Part shown: piece by piece, positions 53,082-61,974 of the stretch
Numbering within the stretch: the first letter of the stretch is position 1
Layout of the letters: each line of letters opens with the position of its first letter
Translations under genes and position numbers: made by a program
Assembly: GCF_008806975.1 (NCBI RefSeq)
Contig: NZ_CP031728.1
Span: forward strand, 4,113,501-4,177,500
Source: Cellvibrio sp. KY-GH-1
GTDB lineage: Bacteria; Pseudomonadota; Gammaproteobacteria; Pseudomonadales; Cellvibrionaceae
DNA: 64,000 bases
Reading direction: 5' to 3'
Notes under the pieces: generated by a model
Databases searched by the model: none
Seen by the model: only the letters and a program-made list of their open reading frames with translations
Told to the model about the DNA's origin: nothing

Positions 53082-54192
53082 TCGTTAACTCCAGTGTGAT
53101 GGATAAACGACAGCCTGTCGTTTGGGGAATTAATTCTGCGCGGCCATTAAACTGTGCAAGCCGCTCCTGCATCCCGGTTAAGCCATTGCCGGGTTTTATT
53201 GGCAATGAACAACCCTTGCCTTGATCGTCGATATCTATGTGGATGCAACGTTGATCTTGTTGTAAATTCAAATGAAGATACTGCGTATTGCCATGGCGCA
53301 CGGCGTTGCTAATACCTTCTTGTATGCATAATAGTAATTGCTCTGCCATCTGCGCCGATTCCAACTGTAAGTCGCCGTGAATTTCCACGGTTAATGCAGG
53401 CAGGCGAGTGGCGAGTGTTTTTACTGCCTGACGAATGTCGACGGTTAGTGGGGTGCGTTGGTCGCGCACTACCGCGCGAATATTCTCCAACAATTGTTTG
53501 GCCAGTTGTTTGGTTTCCGCGACGGATGATTGCAATTGCTGATCGACTCTATGTTGCAAAATCTCCAGTTGTAAATTTATCGCAGTGAGTTGGTGGCCGA
53601 GAATATCGTGCAAATCGCGCGCGATGCGCAAACGCTCGTCCTGTTTACTGGATTGCGCCAGGATAATGCGCGTCGCCAATAGTTGTTGATTAACCTGCTC
53701 CAATTCTTCGCGTGCTTGCTTCTCGCTCACCCGCGCGAATGCGGTGCCCAGTGCAAATATTTGAAATCCCATATAGGTAAGCGCTACCACGATATGGTTG
53801 TAGAACTGCCAGTGGAAAAAAAGAATCGAATAAAACAGCAGATTGCTAAACAGAACTAATAAAATCGCGCGCTGCCGTGAAAAATAGTCAGCCAGTTGCG
53901 AGGCCCATACCACCAGCAGAATGGGTGCCAGGTCGCTGGGATAAATAAGCAATAACATGAGCGCAATGGTTAATTGCAGGTGTAAAAAAATCCGGTGCCG
54001 TGCGTAATAGCGGCGTTCGCCCAGATGGTAGACAACAGCGGCAAATAAAATCAGGAAGGAAACATAACCGACAATTCCAAGCGTCGCGTAGGACGTGCCG
54101 GCGAGACGTTGGAATTCGATGTATACCACCGCACTCCAGGTAATTACCCCTGCTAACATTGGCAGATGTTTGTCATTGCTCATTGGGCGCAT
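53074..54192 (-). CDS. Sensor histidine kinase, HisKA_3 type (DesK-like)
   Basis: This 372-residue inner-membrane kinase has about five or six N-terminal hydrophobic segments (residues 10-155) and almost no periplasmic domain, like DesK-type membrane sensors. A coiled segment leads to the HisKA_3 box RIARDLHDILGHQLTAIN with the phospho-accepting His. The ATPase contains GISNAVRHGNTQYLHL and DDQGKGCSL, with a later GLTGMQERL. It phosphorylates the regulator encoded downstream. The signal may be membrane state or a small molecule. Confidence 0.93.
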   Translation of the reverse strand: MRPMSNDKHLPMLAGVITWSAVVYIEFQRLAGTSYATLGIVGYVSFLILFAAVVYHLGERRYYARHRIFLHLQLTIALMLLLIYPSDLAPILLVVWASQLADYFSRQRAILLVLFSNLLFYSILFFHWQFYNHIVVALTYMGFQIFALGTAFARVSEKQAREELEQVNQQLLATRIILAQSSKQDERLRIARDLHDILGHQLTAINLQLEILQHRVDQQLQSSVAETKQLAKQLLENIRAVVRDQRTPLTVDIRQAVKTLATRLPALTVEIHGDLQLESAQMAEQLLLCIQEGISNAVRHGNTQYLHLNLQQDQRCIHIDIDDQGKGCSLPIKPGNGLTGMQERLAQFNGRAELIPQTTGCRLSITLELTNA

Positions 54193-54284
54193 CCTGTTTT
54201 GAGCTGACTATCTTAAGCCCTAAATCGTCTGCTTATGAACAGGATATTTGTCATCACCTTGTGCGTTTTTTTAATCAGAAAAGC

Positions 54285-54314
54285 AAAACGGCAATCCAGT
54301 TGGATTGCCGTTTT
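54285..54314. terminator. Rho-independent terminator
   Basis: AAAACGGCAATCCA (54285-54298) and TGGATTGCCGTTTT (54301-54314) form a 14-bp perfect stem with a 2-nt loop. It lies downstream of the LPMO gene on the minus strand and can serve both directions. Confidence 0.88.
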
Positions 54315-54371
54315 CGTTTCGCCTCGAACTAACTTGCAGGATTGTTCGAGGGAAATTTGCGCGCGCGTAGA

Positions 54372-55550
54372 TTAGTTACACGCACGTACCAATGACCAGG
54401 CATTTTGCCATGCCCAACCGGTACCTGGAGCGTATGGGCCGCCCACAGTACACCAGCCTGAAACGGTACATTGATATTCGCTACCTGCGTTTTGTACTTT
54501 AGCGCCATTGGCGTAGCTGCTGCCGTTTACGTAAGCAGGCGAAGTACAGCTGCCAGTAGCAGTAGAAGAGGCGACTGAGCTAACAGCGACGCTGGACTTG
54601 CTAGAAGAAACTACCACTGCGCTGGAAGCAACAGACGATGAAGTCGGGCTGCCGGTACAAGCGCCCAAGTCTAACCAATGAGCGTATTGACCCGAGTTGG
54701 TCGCTGGGTTGTTGTTTTGGGTCCAGTAGTTAGCCTGGTAGCGATTTCCGTTGTACTGCACTTGTTGCGGGTTGGTGTACGCGGTTTGCGCATTCCACAC
54801 AGGCAAGCTGGCGCAAGTATTGTTGGAAACGCTGGAGGCAACTGAACTGGCCACCGAAGAAGCAACTGATGATGGTGCTGCAGAGCTTTTTACCGATGAG
54901 CTGGTGCTAGCAACAGAGGAAGTTGTCGTGCCGCCGAAGTTAACGTCAATACATTGATAGAAACCTTCCGCTGCATCGCGCTCCCAGTCGCGTTGCCAGA
55001 TTGAGTACACAATGTGGCGACCGGTACGTTGTGGCAGGTTAACCACATGGTTGGAAACAGCTTCCTGATCCGCTTTGCCTGAGTCGTGGATCAACTCCAG
55101 ATCGCTCCAGCGCAGCGGTTGGCTGTGGTTATAGCCTTCTTTGGTAATGTAATAACGGAAATACCAGGTTTTGTGCGCCGCAGTGTTGGTCCAGGTAAAG
55201 GTACGTGGGCCAGGTACTACGTTGGTTGCTGGCCAGTCCGTACGCGCCAGGTCCATACCAAACAGGTTGGAGCGGTTGGCAGAGCAGAGACGACCATCAG
55301 GAATGAAGAACTCGTGGTTGTCTTTAACGCCGCCCACAGCAACCTCCTGTGGGGTGTAAAGACCCGCGTTGCCGGCTGCTTTTGCGGCGATACAGGCTGG
55401 ATGGGTTGGGTTTTCAATACCGTTCTCAGCACATTGGATGTAACGTGATTTTGGAGAAGATACATATCCGTGGGCAAATGCCTGGCCTGCAGCCAGCAGT
55501 GAACCCATTACTACAGCGGCAATACCGCAAGTTTTTATTGTCTTTTTCAC
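54372..55550 (-). CDS. Lytic polysaccharide monooxygenase AA10-CBM5-CBM73
   Basis: This secreted copper enzyme oxidatively cleaves chitin. I start it at GTG (55550): AGGAGA lies 6 nt before it, whereas the in-frame TTG at 55556 touches the ribosome site. The 392-residue product has a signal peptide cut after AFA, giving an N-terminal His27 for the copper-binding histidine brace. The AA10 domain (to about 210) contains HGYVSSPKSRYIQC, and ends in RDAAEGFYQCIDVNF. Ser-rich linkers follow. A CBM5-like domain (NTCASLPVWNAQTAYTNP) and a C-terminal CBM73-like domain (CTSPAYVNGSSYANGAKV, EYQCTVSGWC) bind chitin. The layout matches the Cellvibrio japonicus chitin-active LPMO10A. Confidence 0.93.
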   Translation of the reverse strand: MKKTIKTCGIAAVVMGSLLAAGQAFAHGYVSSPKSRYIQCAENGIENPTHPACIAAKAAGNAGLYTPQEVAVGGVKDNHEFFIPDGRLCSANRSNLFGMDLARTDWPATNVVPGPRTFTWTNTAAHKTWYFRYYITKEGYNHSQPLRWSDLELIHDSGKADQEAVSNHVVNLPQRTGRHIVYSIWQRDWERDAAEGFYQCIDVNFGGTTTSSVASTSSSVKSSAAPSSVASSVASSVASSVSNNTCASLPVWNAQTAYTNPQQVQYNGNRYQANYWTQNNNPATNSGQYAHWLDLGACTGSPTSSSVASSAVVVSSSKSSVAVSSVASSTATGSCTSPAYVNGSSYANGAKVQNAGSEYQCTVSGWCTVGGPYAPGTGWAWQNAWSLVRACN

Positions 55551-55859
55551 TCTCAATCTCCTGGGTAATTTAGATTGGTCATAAACCAGTGCGAACCTTA
55601 GGGTAATCGCTTGTTATTTAACTCATGCAGTTCCCTGCGCACTTGGCGTCAGGATCATTGCATGGGGATCGAGTCTAAAATGACAACGTTGTTTTATCCG
55701 GTCCGACTTTAAGTCAATAGGGTAATAGTTTTGTCATTAAGTGCGAATTTGCGAAGCAATTCCGGCTTTAAGTGCCAGTCAAGTTCGACTTTTGGTGGGA
55801 AAGCAGAAAAATTGACAAGGTTGTCACTTTTCTGCCAAGCGAGCTGATATCACGAAGGG

Positions 55860-57146
55860 TTACTTTTGCGGTAGAGGAAATATGCAGGTAAAGGTACTGC
55901 CCCGGCCCGGTTCGCTGGTGATTTGCAATTCAGCATCGTGGCGCATTAGTACATGCTTCACGATTGCCAATCCCAAACCAGTACCGCCCGTGCTGCTGTT
56001 GCGGCTGGCATCGACGCGGTAGAAGCGCTCGGTAAGGCGTGGGATGTGTTGAGCTTCTATACCTGGCCCGTTATCGCTGACGGAAAAGTAAAAATGTTTC
56101 TGATCCTGCCATAACAAAAGACTAATACGCCCTTCGTTGGGCGTGTACTTTACCGCGTTGATAACCAGGTTGGAAAAGGCGCTGTGTAATTCCTTTTCAT
56201 TTCCAGGTAACTGCAAGGGCTTGGTGGTGTTGTTGCAGATGAGCGTGAGCTGCTGTTCCTTTTCTTTACTCAACACTTCGGCTTCGCTTTTTACAATCGC
56301 GAGTAGCTGTTCGATATTGATTGGCTTGTGGTTGTGGCCGGCTTCAGTGGTTTCCAGTTTGGATAACACCAGCAAATCATTAATCAATAGCGACATGCGC
56401 TTGGATTGCTGCAACATTTGCTGCAACGGCTTAATCCACGTAGGTGTAGTGTTGTTATCCACCAGGGTTTCTACATAGCCGTTGATAACCGTCAGCGGTG
56501 TACGCAGTTCGTGGGAGACGTTGGCAATGAAGTCCTGGCGCATTTTTTCCAGGTTATGCAGCTGTGTTACGTCGCGAATTACAATTAACCGTTCATTCTT
56601 GCCAAACAGGGTGATCTGGAATTGCAGCTGTTTGGACGCGAAGCGCGAGGACGGCAGTTCCAGTGGTTCCTCGTAGTTGCCTTCTTCAAAGTAGGTCACG
56701 AATTTGGGGTGGCGGATAAAGTTGATGACCGATTGCCCCTGGTCTTTGGTGCTGAGCGCCAGCATTCGGTGTGCGGCCGGGTTCCAGAAATCCAGATGGC
56801 CGCGCGCATCCAGAATTACCAGGCCATCTTTTAGTGCAGAGCTGATTTCCTGAATGCGTTTAATCACCGCTTGCAGGTTTTCTTTTTCCAGCCGCTGGTC
56901 GCGTTGTAATTGGTAGATATTGTCGAAGATCTGGCCCCAGATACCGCTGGCTTCGGGCGGGTGTTCGCTCTCCTGACGCACCAGCCATTGGTTGAGACGG
57001 CGCATCTGCCAGAGCATCCAGAGAATATAAATCGCACAGCCAAATAGCATCCAAAGCGCATAATGGTCGCTAAAAAAGCCAATCACGCTGCAGACAACGA
57101 GGATGACCAGAATACGTTGGAGTTCGGTACTGAAACCTTTAAGCAA
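55860..57146 (-). CDS. phoR: Phosphate regulon sensor histidine kinase PhoR
   Basis: PhoR controls PhoB in response to phosphate supply, sensed via the Pst system. The 428-residue protein has two N-terminal membrane segments (about 10-45), a PAS domain (LKDGLVILDARGHLDFWNP), His212 in NVSHELRTPLTVI, and the ATPase motifs NLVINAVKYTP, DNGPGIEAQHIPR and GGTGLGLAIVKHVL. The start codon appears to be TTG with AGAGG 7 nt upstream. Between it and phoB lies copy B of a long structured palindrome, which may reduce phoR expression. Confidence 0.94.
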   Translation of the reverse strand: MLKGFSTELQRILVILVVCSVIGFFSDHYALWMLFGCAIYILWMLWQMRRLNQWLVRQESEHPPEASGIWGQIFDNIYQLQRDQRLEKENLQAVIKRIQEISSALKDGLVILDARGHLDFWNPAAHRMLALSTKDQGQSVINFIRHPKFVTYFEEGNYEEPLELPSSRFASKQLQFQITLFGKNERLIVIRDVTQLHNLEKMRQDFIANVSHELRTPLTVINGYVETLVDNNTTPTWIKPLQQMLQQSKRMSLLINDLLVLSKLETTEAGHNHKPINIEQLLAIVKSEAEVLSKEKEQQLTLICNNTTKPLQLPGNEKELHSAFSNLVINAVKYTPNEGRISLLLWQDQKHFYFSVSDNGPGIEAQHIPRLTERFYRVDASRNSSTGGTGLGLAIVKHVLMRHDAELQITSEPGRGSTFTCIFPLPQK

Positions 57147-57171
57147 GGGGGAGCCTCTTAGTTCTTAATCC

Positions 57172-57281
57172 GTATCCGGAGGTAGAAACCTCTGCAAGAC
57201 ACGCCGTGAACCCATCCATGGGGGCTCATCGTCGACGTCCCTGTCTCCGATGGTCTTGCAGAGGTTTCTACCTCCGGATAC
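57172..57281. repeat. Structured palindromic element, copy B (between phoB and phoR)
   Basis: The outer arms (57172-57200 and 57253-57281) are perfect 29-bp complements, specific to this site (GTATCCGGAGG.. to ..CTGCAAGAC). The core (57201-57252) opens with ACGCCGTGAA as in copy A, then hairpin CCCATCCATGGG, GGCTC, and hairpin GACGTCCCTGTC within ATCG/CGAT. It starts 25 bp upstream of phoR and ends 16 bp after phoB, with no T-tract. It is not a standard terminator. Confidence 0.85.
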
Positions 57282-57297
57282 TCACCGCAGAGTGAAA

Positions 57298-57996
57298 TCA
57301 GGCTTCAATGCGAGTGGAGAAACGGTAACCGGTACCGCGTACGGTCTGGATCAAGTCTTCATGGCCGTCTATGGTCAGAGCTTTGCGCAGGCGGCGAATA
57401 TGCACATCTACCGTCCGCTCTTCCACATAAACATTGCCGCCCCACACATGATCCAGTAATTGGCTGCGAGTATAAGCCCGTTCCTGGTGAGTGAGGAAAA
57501 ATTCCAGCAGCCGATATTCGGTGGGGCCCATATCGACCGACTGATCATTGATGGTCACGCGGTGGCTGGCGGGGTCCAGACACAAGCCCTGAACGGTAAT
57601 GGGGGCGGAATTGATTTGCGGATCGGCGCGGCGCAATACTGCCTTCAAGCGCGCGACCAGCTCACGCGGGGAAAAGGGTTTGGTGATGTAATCGTCAGCG
57701 CCCACTTCCAGGCCCTGAATTTTGTTGTCCTCTTCACCTTTGGCGGTCAGCATGATGATCGGAGTTGCCGAGGTCACCTCATCGCGCTTCAACCGGCGCG
57801 CCAATTCGATACCGCTGGTGCCGGGCATCATCCAGTCGAGCAGGATTAAGTCAGGCTTTTCATCAATGATCAGGCCGTGAGCATCCTGCGCATTGCTCGC
57901 CTCCATGACTTGATACTCAGCCATCTCCAGTGCCACGCGCAACATATCGCGAATAGCGGATTCATCATCAACGATCAGAATTTTGCGACCAGTCAT
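57298..57996 (-). CDS. phoB: Phosphate regulon response regulator PhoB
   Basis: PhoB is the OmpR-family activator of the phosphate regulon. The 232-residue protein has the receiver (KILIVDDESAIRDML, Asp in LILLDWMMPG, T in IMLTAKGEE and K in DDYITKPFSPRELVAR) and the DNA-binding domain (MGPTEYRLLEFFLTHQERAY, HIRRLRKAL, VRGTGYRFS). A Pho box with 17 of 18 consensus bases lies about 80 bp upstream, so it should activate its own transcription. It shares an operon with phoR. Confidence 0.96.
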   Translation of the reverse strand: MTGRKILIVDDESAIRDMLRVALEMAEYQVMEASNAQDAHGLIIDEKPDLILLDWMMPGTSGIELARRLKRDEVTSATPIIMLTAKGEEDNKIQGLEVGADDYITKPFSPRELVARLKAVLRRADPQINSAPITVQGLCLDPASHRVTINDQSVDMGPTEYRLLEFFLTHQERAYTRSQLLDHVWGGNVYVEERTVDVHIRRLRKALTIDGHEDLIQTVRGTGYRFSTRIEA

Positions 57997-58076
57997 AAAG
58001 GTGCTCTGCCTGAGTAAACCACGGGAAGCTTCGGTATTTATGAAGCTAATATTGCAGCTTATTAAATAAGTTCAGT

Positions 58077-58094
58077 GTTACACATTTATGACAG
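58077..58094 (-). promoter_or_regulatory. Pho box upstream of phoB
   Basis: On the minus strand the site reads CTGTCATAAATGTGTAAC and matches the PhoB consensus CTGTCATAwAwCTGTmAy at 17 of 18 positions. It lies about 80 bp before the phoB start, the expected position for activation. Confidence 0.85.
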
Positions 58095-58524
58095 TGTGCA
58101 GGATATTTGGGGGAAATATAGCACGTAAGATCTTTATGAACGCTGTTCTAAGGGGCAAACGCTCCGCCAAACCTGTATTGTTCGTTAGTGTGTTTAGGCG
58201 ATGTATTTTGTTACCAAGTATGACCTTCGATAATGTCACAGGAGGGCGTCAATCGGAGGTTTCCGTTGATCGCTAATAGCGTCATAGATGGCTGCACCGC
58301 GTGAAACTGCGATACCTGCATCGGCAATCGGTGCTAACGCTTATCGAATTGGTAGATGAAGCCGCAAAACGTGCTGCTCGGTGAGTATTATCGAGAGGGT
58401 TGACCGAGTGGCGCATACTTTAACGTTAACATTAAAAAATGCGCCACAAGGGCGTTTTATCGCTGGCCTGCTTGATTGTTAAAGTAACTATCATGCAGGA
58501 ATAATATTCCCTTAATCGGGAATA
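58095..58524. other. Intergenic region upstream of the Pho box
   Basis: No gene is evident. GTGGCGCA (58408-58415) and TGCGCCAC (58440-58447) are perfect complements around a central TTAACGTTAA palindrome. AATAATATTCCC (58500-58511) pairs with GGGAATATTATT (58518-58529), overlapping the end of the next gene; it lacks a T-tract on the gene's strand, so it is a weak terminator candidate. Confidence 0.45.
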
Positions 58525-59616
58525 TTATTGGACGCAACTAGCCGCATCCACCAGCAGGCTGGAAGATGTGCTGAGTGGGAAAATACCGTTGATGGCTCCG
58601 GTAATGGTGTCGTGAATAGCGACATCACGCCATACGTTTTGATTGGCAATTGTTTGCTGAAATCCGTAATTCAGCTGGAAATTGGCGACTGCCGGGATAT
58701 TTTGCAGAGCACTGACCTGGAAAATTCGCTTGCCGCCGCTATTAAACACTTCCACGACATCGGCCTCGGGCAGACTGATCTGGATGGTTGAGATGTAATT
58801 CGCGTTGCGCAACTGCAGGCTCAGAAAGACGTTTTGTCCCTGTAGTACACCGAAACCAAGGCTGGCAGTACCCTTGTCAACACCTGCCTGAGTTTCGCAA
58901 ACAACTGTAGGGCTGGATGAACTCGCGCTTGAGGTTGTAGCTCCTGAGCTTTGCGTCGCTGTTGAACTGCTGTTAGTGGTTGATGACGAGTTACCGTTAC
59001 AACTAGCGGTATCGACCAACGTAGTCAGGGTGGTTGCCAGCGGGTTGGCCCCGTTTACTGCACTAGTAATAGTCTCGTAAATACCGATGGTGCGCGTTAC
59101 GTTCAGGTTGGCGTTCAGTTGTTGGTAGTTAAGGTAGATCGACGTCAGGCTGGTTGAGGGCAGGTTTTCCAGTGCCAAAACTTCATAGATAAACGTTGAG
59201 CCATTAGTGCTTACCAAAGTTACATAGGCGTTATTCAGCTGGACTTCCGGAAATTGCCAACCAAGATCCGCGTTTTGCACCTGGAGGGACAAGTAGACTC
59301 GGTTGCCAGCTGCCACACTAAGCCCCAGTTCTGTCGGAGTGTTATCCAGTCCACTTATCAACGGGCAAGCAGCGACACTGGATGTTGAGCTGACACTGGA
59401 GGTAGATGAAAAGCTGGTGCTGGAGGAAGTCTTCGATGATTTGGACGACTTTGAAGATTTTGATGATTTGGCGGACTTTGAAGATTTGGAGGACTTTACC
59501 GATTTGCTGATGCTACTCACATCCTTGCCGGTCGGATGAGCCGGTTCTGATGCACTGACAGGTGCAGCAATAACCAAAGCTAGCAAGCTACTCGCGATGA
59601 CATTAAGGTATTTCAT
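58525..59616 (-). CDS. Secreted protein with Ser/Lys-rich linker and a duplicated unknown domain
   Basis: From the ATG at 59616, with AGGAGA 7 nt upstream, the product has 363 residues. A signal peptide ends near VSA. A low-complexity linker of Ser and Lys (KSSKSSKSAKSSK, then Ser/Thr) covers about residues 35-85. Two similar beta-rich domains of about 120 residues follow, separated by a Ser/Thr linker. Each has GLSVAAGNRVYLSLQVQNA or GFGVLQGQNVFLSLQLRNA, then an IYEVLAL/IFQVSAL strand, and ends DTASC or DAASC. I do not recognise the domain. It may bind a carbohydrate, as similar linkers are common in this lineage's polysaccharide-acting proteins. Confidence 0.72.
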   Translation of the reverse strand: MKYLNVIASSLLALVIAAPVSASEPAHPTGKDVSSISKSVKSSKSSKSAKSSKSSKSSKSSKTSSSTSFSSTSSVSSTSSVAACPLISGLDNTPTELGLSVAAGNRVYLSLQVQNADLGWQFPEVQLNNAYVTLVSTNGSTFIYEVLALENLPSTSLTSIYLNYQQLNANLNVTRTIGIYETITSAVNGANPLATTLTTLVDTASCNGNSSSTTNSSSTATQSSGATTSSASSSSPTVVCETQAGVDKGTASLGFGVLQGQNVFLSLQLRNANYISTIQISLPEADVVEVFNSGGKRIFQVSALQNIPAVANFQLNYGFQQTIANQNVWRDVAIHDTITGAINGIFPLSTSSSLLVDAASCVQ

Positions 59617-59749
59617 TGAGTTTATCTCCTGATAGGCGATAGTCCTTTTGCAGCAATAATCCCTGTGCGGTGTTCCTTGCCACAAAAAAACCTGGGTTGA
59701 GGTTGGGCGGCGATTATATAGTGAGCTTGAGCTCCAACATATGCCTGAA

Positions 59750-61177
59750 TTATGAAGATTTACCCACGGCTAAGTCGGCAGCTAACCCCACAAAAATCGC
59801 CATCCCCACCCAGTTATTATTGAGGAAGGCGTTAAAGCAGGCGTCGCGGGCGCGAAAGCGGATTAGCCACTGTTGATAGGCGAACAATCCGCCCGCTACT
59901 ACCAGCCCAAGGTAGTAGAGGCCGCCCAATTCAAAGCGATTGCCCACCAATACCAGTGCGTAAATGGTTAGTAGCTGCAAGGCACCGGTGATTAGGCGAT
60001 CTTGTTCGCCAAACAAAATGGCGGTGGATTTCACTCCAATTTTCATGTCGTCATCCCTATCTACCATGGCGTAGAAGGTGTCGTAGGCGACGGTCCAGAG
60101 TACGACGGCCAGATAAATCACCCACATATGGCGGTTGAGTTCACCGGCTTCTGCGGCATAGGCCATGGGAATTCCCCAAGCGAACGCGGCGCCCAAAACT
60201 ACCTGTGGTAGGTGAGTGTGACGTTTCATAAAGGGGTAACAAAATGCCAGTGCCAAGCCGCCAACGGAGAGTTTGATGGTTAGCGCGTCGGTCATGAGGA
60301 CTAGGCCAAAGGCGGTCAGGCAAAGTGCTATAAACAGGACGATCGCTTCTTTGCTCGAGACAGCACCTGTCGCCAGTGGTCGTTCTTTGGTGCGCGCGAC
60401 CTTGCCGTCGATTTTGCGATCGGCGAAATCGTTAATCACACAGCCAGCGGCGCGCATCACAATCACGCCCAATACGAAAATCACAAGATTCTTGATGCTG
60501 GGAACGCCTTTGGCTGCCAGCCACAGTGCCCAGAGCGTTGGCCATAGCAATAATAAGGTGCCAATCGGGCGATCCATACGCATCAAGCGCCAGTAGTGCG
60601 GTGCCTTTTGCAAGATGAAATTACTGGATGGCGTTTTTTCTAGCAATTTTTCTGCATTTTTAAGGATTTTCGCTGCATGATTCCTGTTAGCTGGAGCTGG
60701 AGCTGGAGCTGGAGCTGGAGCTGGAGCTGGAGCTGGAGCTGGAGCTGGAGCTGGAGCTGGAGCTGGAGCTGGAGCTGGAGCTGGAGCTGGAGCTGGAGCT
60801 GGAGCTGTGGGCGTTTGAGTCTGGGGTTTAGTTGCTGTCGCTGACTTTTTCGGTGCGGACTTGGTCGCAGGTTTAGCGGAGGTTTCAGCGACCGGGCTTG
60901 CTGCTTCTTGTGTGCTATTGCCGCTGGGAACTTGCTCCGTAGCTGTCTTCTTTGGTGTTGCGGGTGCTGTGGTTGGCATTGCCTTTTTTACAGCCGGGGC
61001 CTTTACTTTTGGCGCAGTCTGTTGGCCGGTATTGGCCACAGGCGCTTCCGTTTCTGGTTTGGGGGTCGGCTTTTTGCGCATGACCGGTTTAGCCGGTGCC
61101 GGGCCGGGTTCTGCCGGTGCAGGTGTTGCCGCTGGGGTTACGGCAGGGTTTGCGGGCTTGTCGCTAGGGGTTGTCAT
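59750..61177 (-). CDS. ubiA: 4-hydroxybenzoate octaprenyltransferase with long Ala-Pro-rich N-terminal extension
   Basis: UbiA attaches the polyprenyl tail to 4-hydroxybenzoate in ubiquinone synthesis. The catalytic part (about the last 290 residues) is normal: [20 protein letters not shown], the first Asp motif [19 protein letters not shown], the second [17 protein letters not shown] and eight or so membrane helices. What is odd is the N-terminal extension of about 187 residues, rich in Ala, Pro, Lys and Thr and including 19 consecutive Ala-Pro pairs. These come from a perfect hexanucleotide repeat at 60691-60804. I use the ATG at 61177; an in-frame TTG lies two codons before. It follows ubiC with about 48 bp between. 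Confidence 0.93.
   Translation of the reverse strand: MTTPSDKPANPAVTPAATPAPAEPGPAPAKPVMRKKPTPKPETEAPVANTGQQTAPKVKAPAVKKAMPTTAPATPKKTATEQVPSGNSTQEAASPVAETSAKPATKSAPKKSATATKPQTQTPTAPAPAPAPAPAPAPAPAPAPAPAPAPAPAPAPAPAPAPANRNHAAKILKNAEKLLEKTPSSNFILQKAPHYWRLMRMDRPIGTLLLLWPTLWALWLAAKGVPSIKNLVIFVLGVIVMRAAGCVINDFADRKIDGKVARTKERPLATGAVSSKEAIVLFIALCLTAFGLVLMTDALTIKLSVGGLALAFCYPFMKRHTHLPQVVLGAAFAWGIPMAYAAEAGELNRHMWVIYLAVVLWTVAYDTFYAMVDRDDDMKIGVKSTAILFGEQDRLITGALQLLTIYALVLVGNRFELGGLYYLGLVVAGGLFAYQQWLIRFRARDACFNAFLNNNWVGMAIFVGLAADLAVGKSS
60691..60804. repeat. Hexanucleotide tandem repeat, 19 perfect copies of ctggag
   Basis: The unit ctggag is repeated 19 times without error on the plus strand and encodes Ala-Pro pairs in ubiA on the other strand. 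Because the unit is a multiple of three, a change in copy number would alter the linker length but not the frame. Confidence 0.95.
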
Positions 61178-61225
61178 TGCCAAAACGCCTGTGACTTGTT
61201 ATTGGAATACCTGGTTGGCGGGTGA

Positions 61226-61813
61226 TTATGCCTGTTCCAATGCGAGGCTGGCGACAAAATCCGGCAGGAAAACCTCACTCACCAGCAGATGCTTGCCATG
61301 CAGGGAAAAAATCGAGCGGCGCCCCCAAAGTAACTCTGACTCCGCCAGTGTTGACGGCACATAGCAATGATTGCGCTGGATGGCCGCAACCGCAATTGGA
61401 CTGCGTACTAAATGCGACTGGCTAAACAAAAATGCACCCAATGGGCGAGTACGCTGTTTGCGCAGATGACGCAGTTCACCGGTAAGGCTAGCGAGTGGCA
61501 GGAGGCTGCGCGCAAACACCCAGGGCTGGTTGTTACCTTTGAGGATTACCTCGCGAATCATTACCAGGTCACTCATCCGTATCGCCAACACCTCACATTC
61601 ATTTCGGCTGGCGCGGCCAATAAACTGACGAACTATCTCCACCTCAAACTTGCCAGTGCTTTTTTTGATCAGGCGCGCAGTTAGGGAGCCTGGGTCGGTT
61701 AACCAGTGTTGCAATGCCAAGGGCGGACGAATCGCGCGCGGCCAGAGTGCGAGTGGGCGCCACAATAAGCCGGGGGTGGAATATGCCTGGGGCAATCGCG
61801 GTCTCCTGGTCAT
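61226..61813 (-). CDS. ubiC: Chorismate lyase
   Basis: UbiC converts chorismate to 4-hydroxybenzoate and pyruvate, the first step of ubiquinone synthesis. I start it at the ATG at 61813, giving 195 residues, close to the family's usual length; the frame continues upstream to 62008 but that part does not resemble UbiC. The features are LQHWLTDPGSLTARLIKKS, REVILKGNNQPWVFARSLLP, RPLGAFLFSQSHLVRSPIAV and the C-terminal LWGRRSIFSLHGKHLLVSEVF, which includes the conserved Arg and Glu of the product site. It lies directly upstream of ubiA in the same direction. Confidence 0.9.
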   Translation of the reverse strand: MTRRPRLPQAYSTPGLLWRPLALWPRAIRPPLALQHWLTDPGSLTARLIKKSTGKFEVEIVRQFIGRASRNECEVLAIRMSDLVMIREVILKGNNQPWVFARSLLPLASLTGELRHLRKQRTRPLGAFLFSQSHLVRSPIAVAAIQRNHCYVPSTLAESELLWGRRSIFSLHGKHLLVSEVFLPDFVASLALEQA

Positions 61814-61974
61814 AAAGCGGTTGGGTTGGCGGATAAAAACACTTGCAGTGTTCAAGGCGGGCCGCAGTTTATCAGCTCGTTTGTCTTGCCGTGTAAAAAA
61901 TCGAGATAAGTCTGCCGCTTGCGGATTAATGCAGGTAAACTCCCCCGGCGATTCACTATTTAGGAGAAGAAAAT

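Noticed and set aside
58142..58161. Similarity to 44987-45006 (18 of 20 bases)
   Set aside because: An 18/20 match is expected by chance in a window of this size, and no downstream gene on that strand would use it.
58500..58529. Hairpin at the end of the duplicated-domain gene as a terminator
   Set aside because: The stem is good but it overlaps the stop codon and lacks a T-tract on the gene's strand.
60861..61364. 167-codon plus-strand frame rich in Gly, Ala and Val
   Set aside because: It is the antisense image of the Ala/Pro/Lys-rich ubiA extension.
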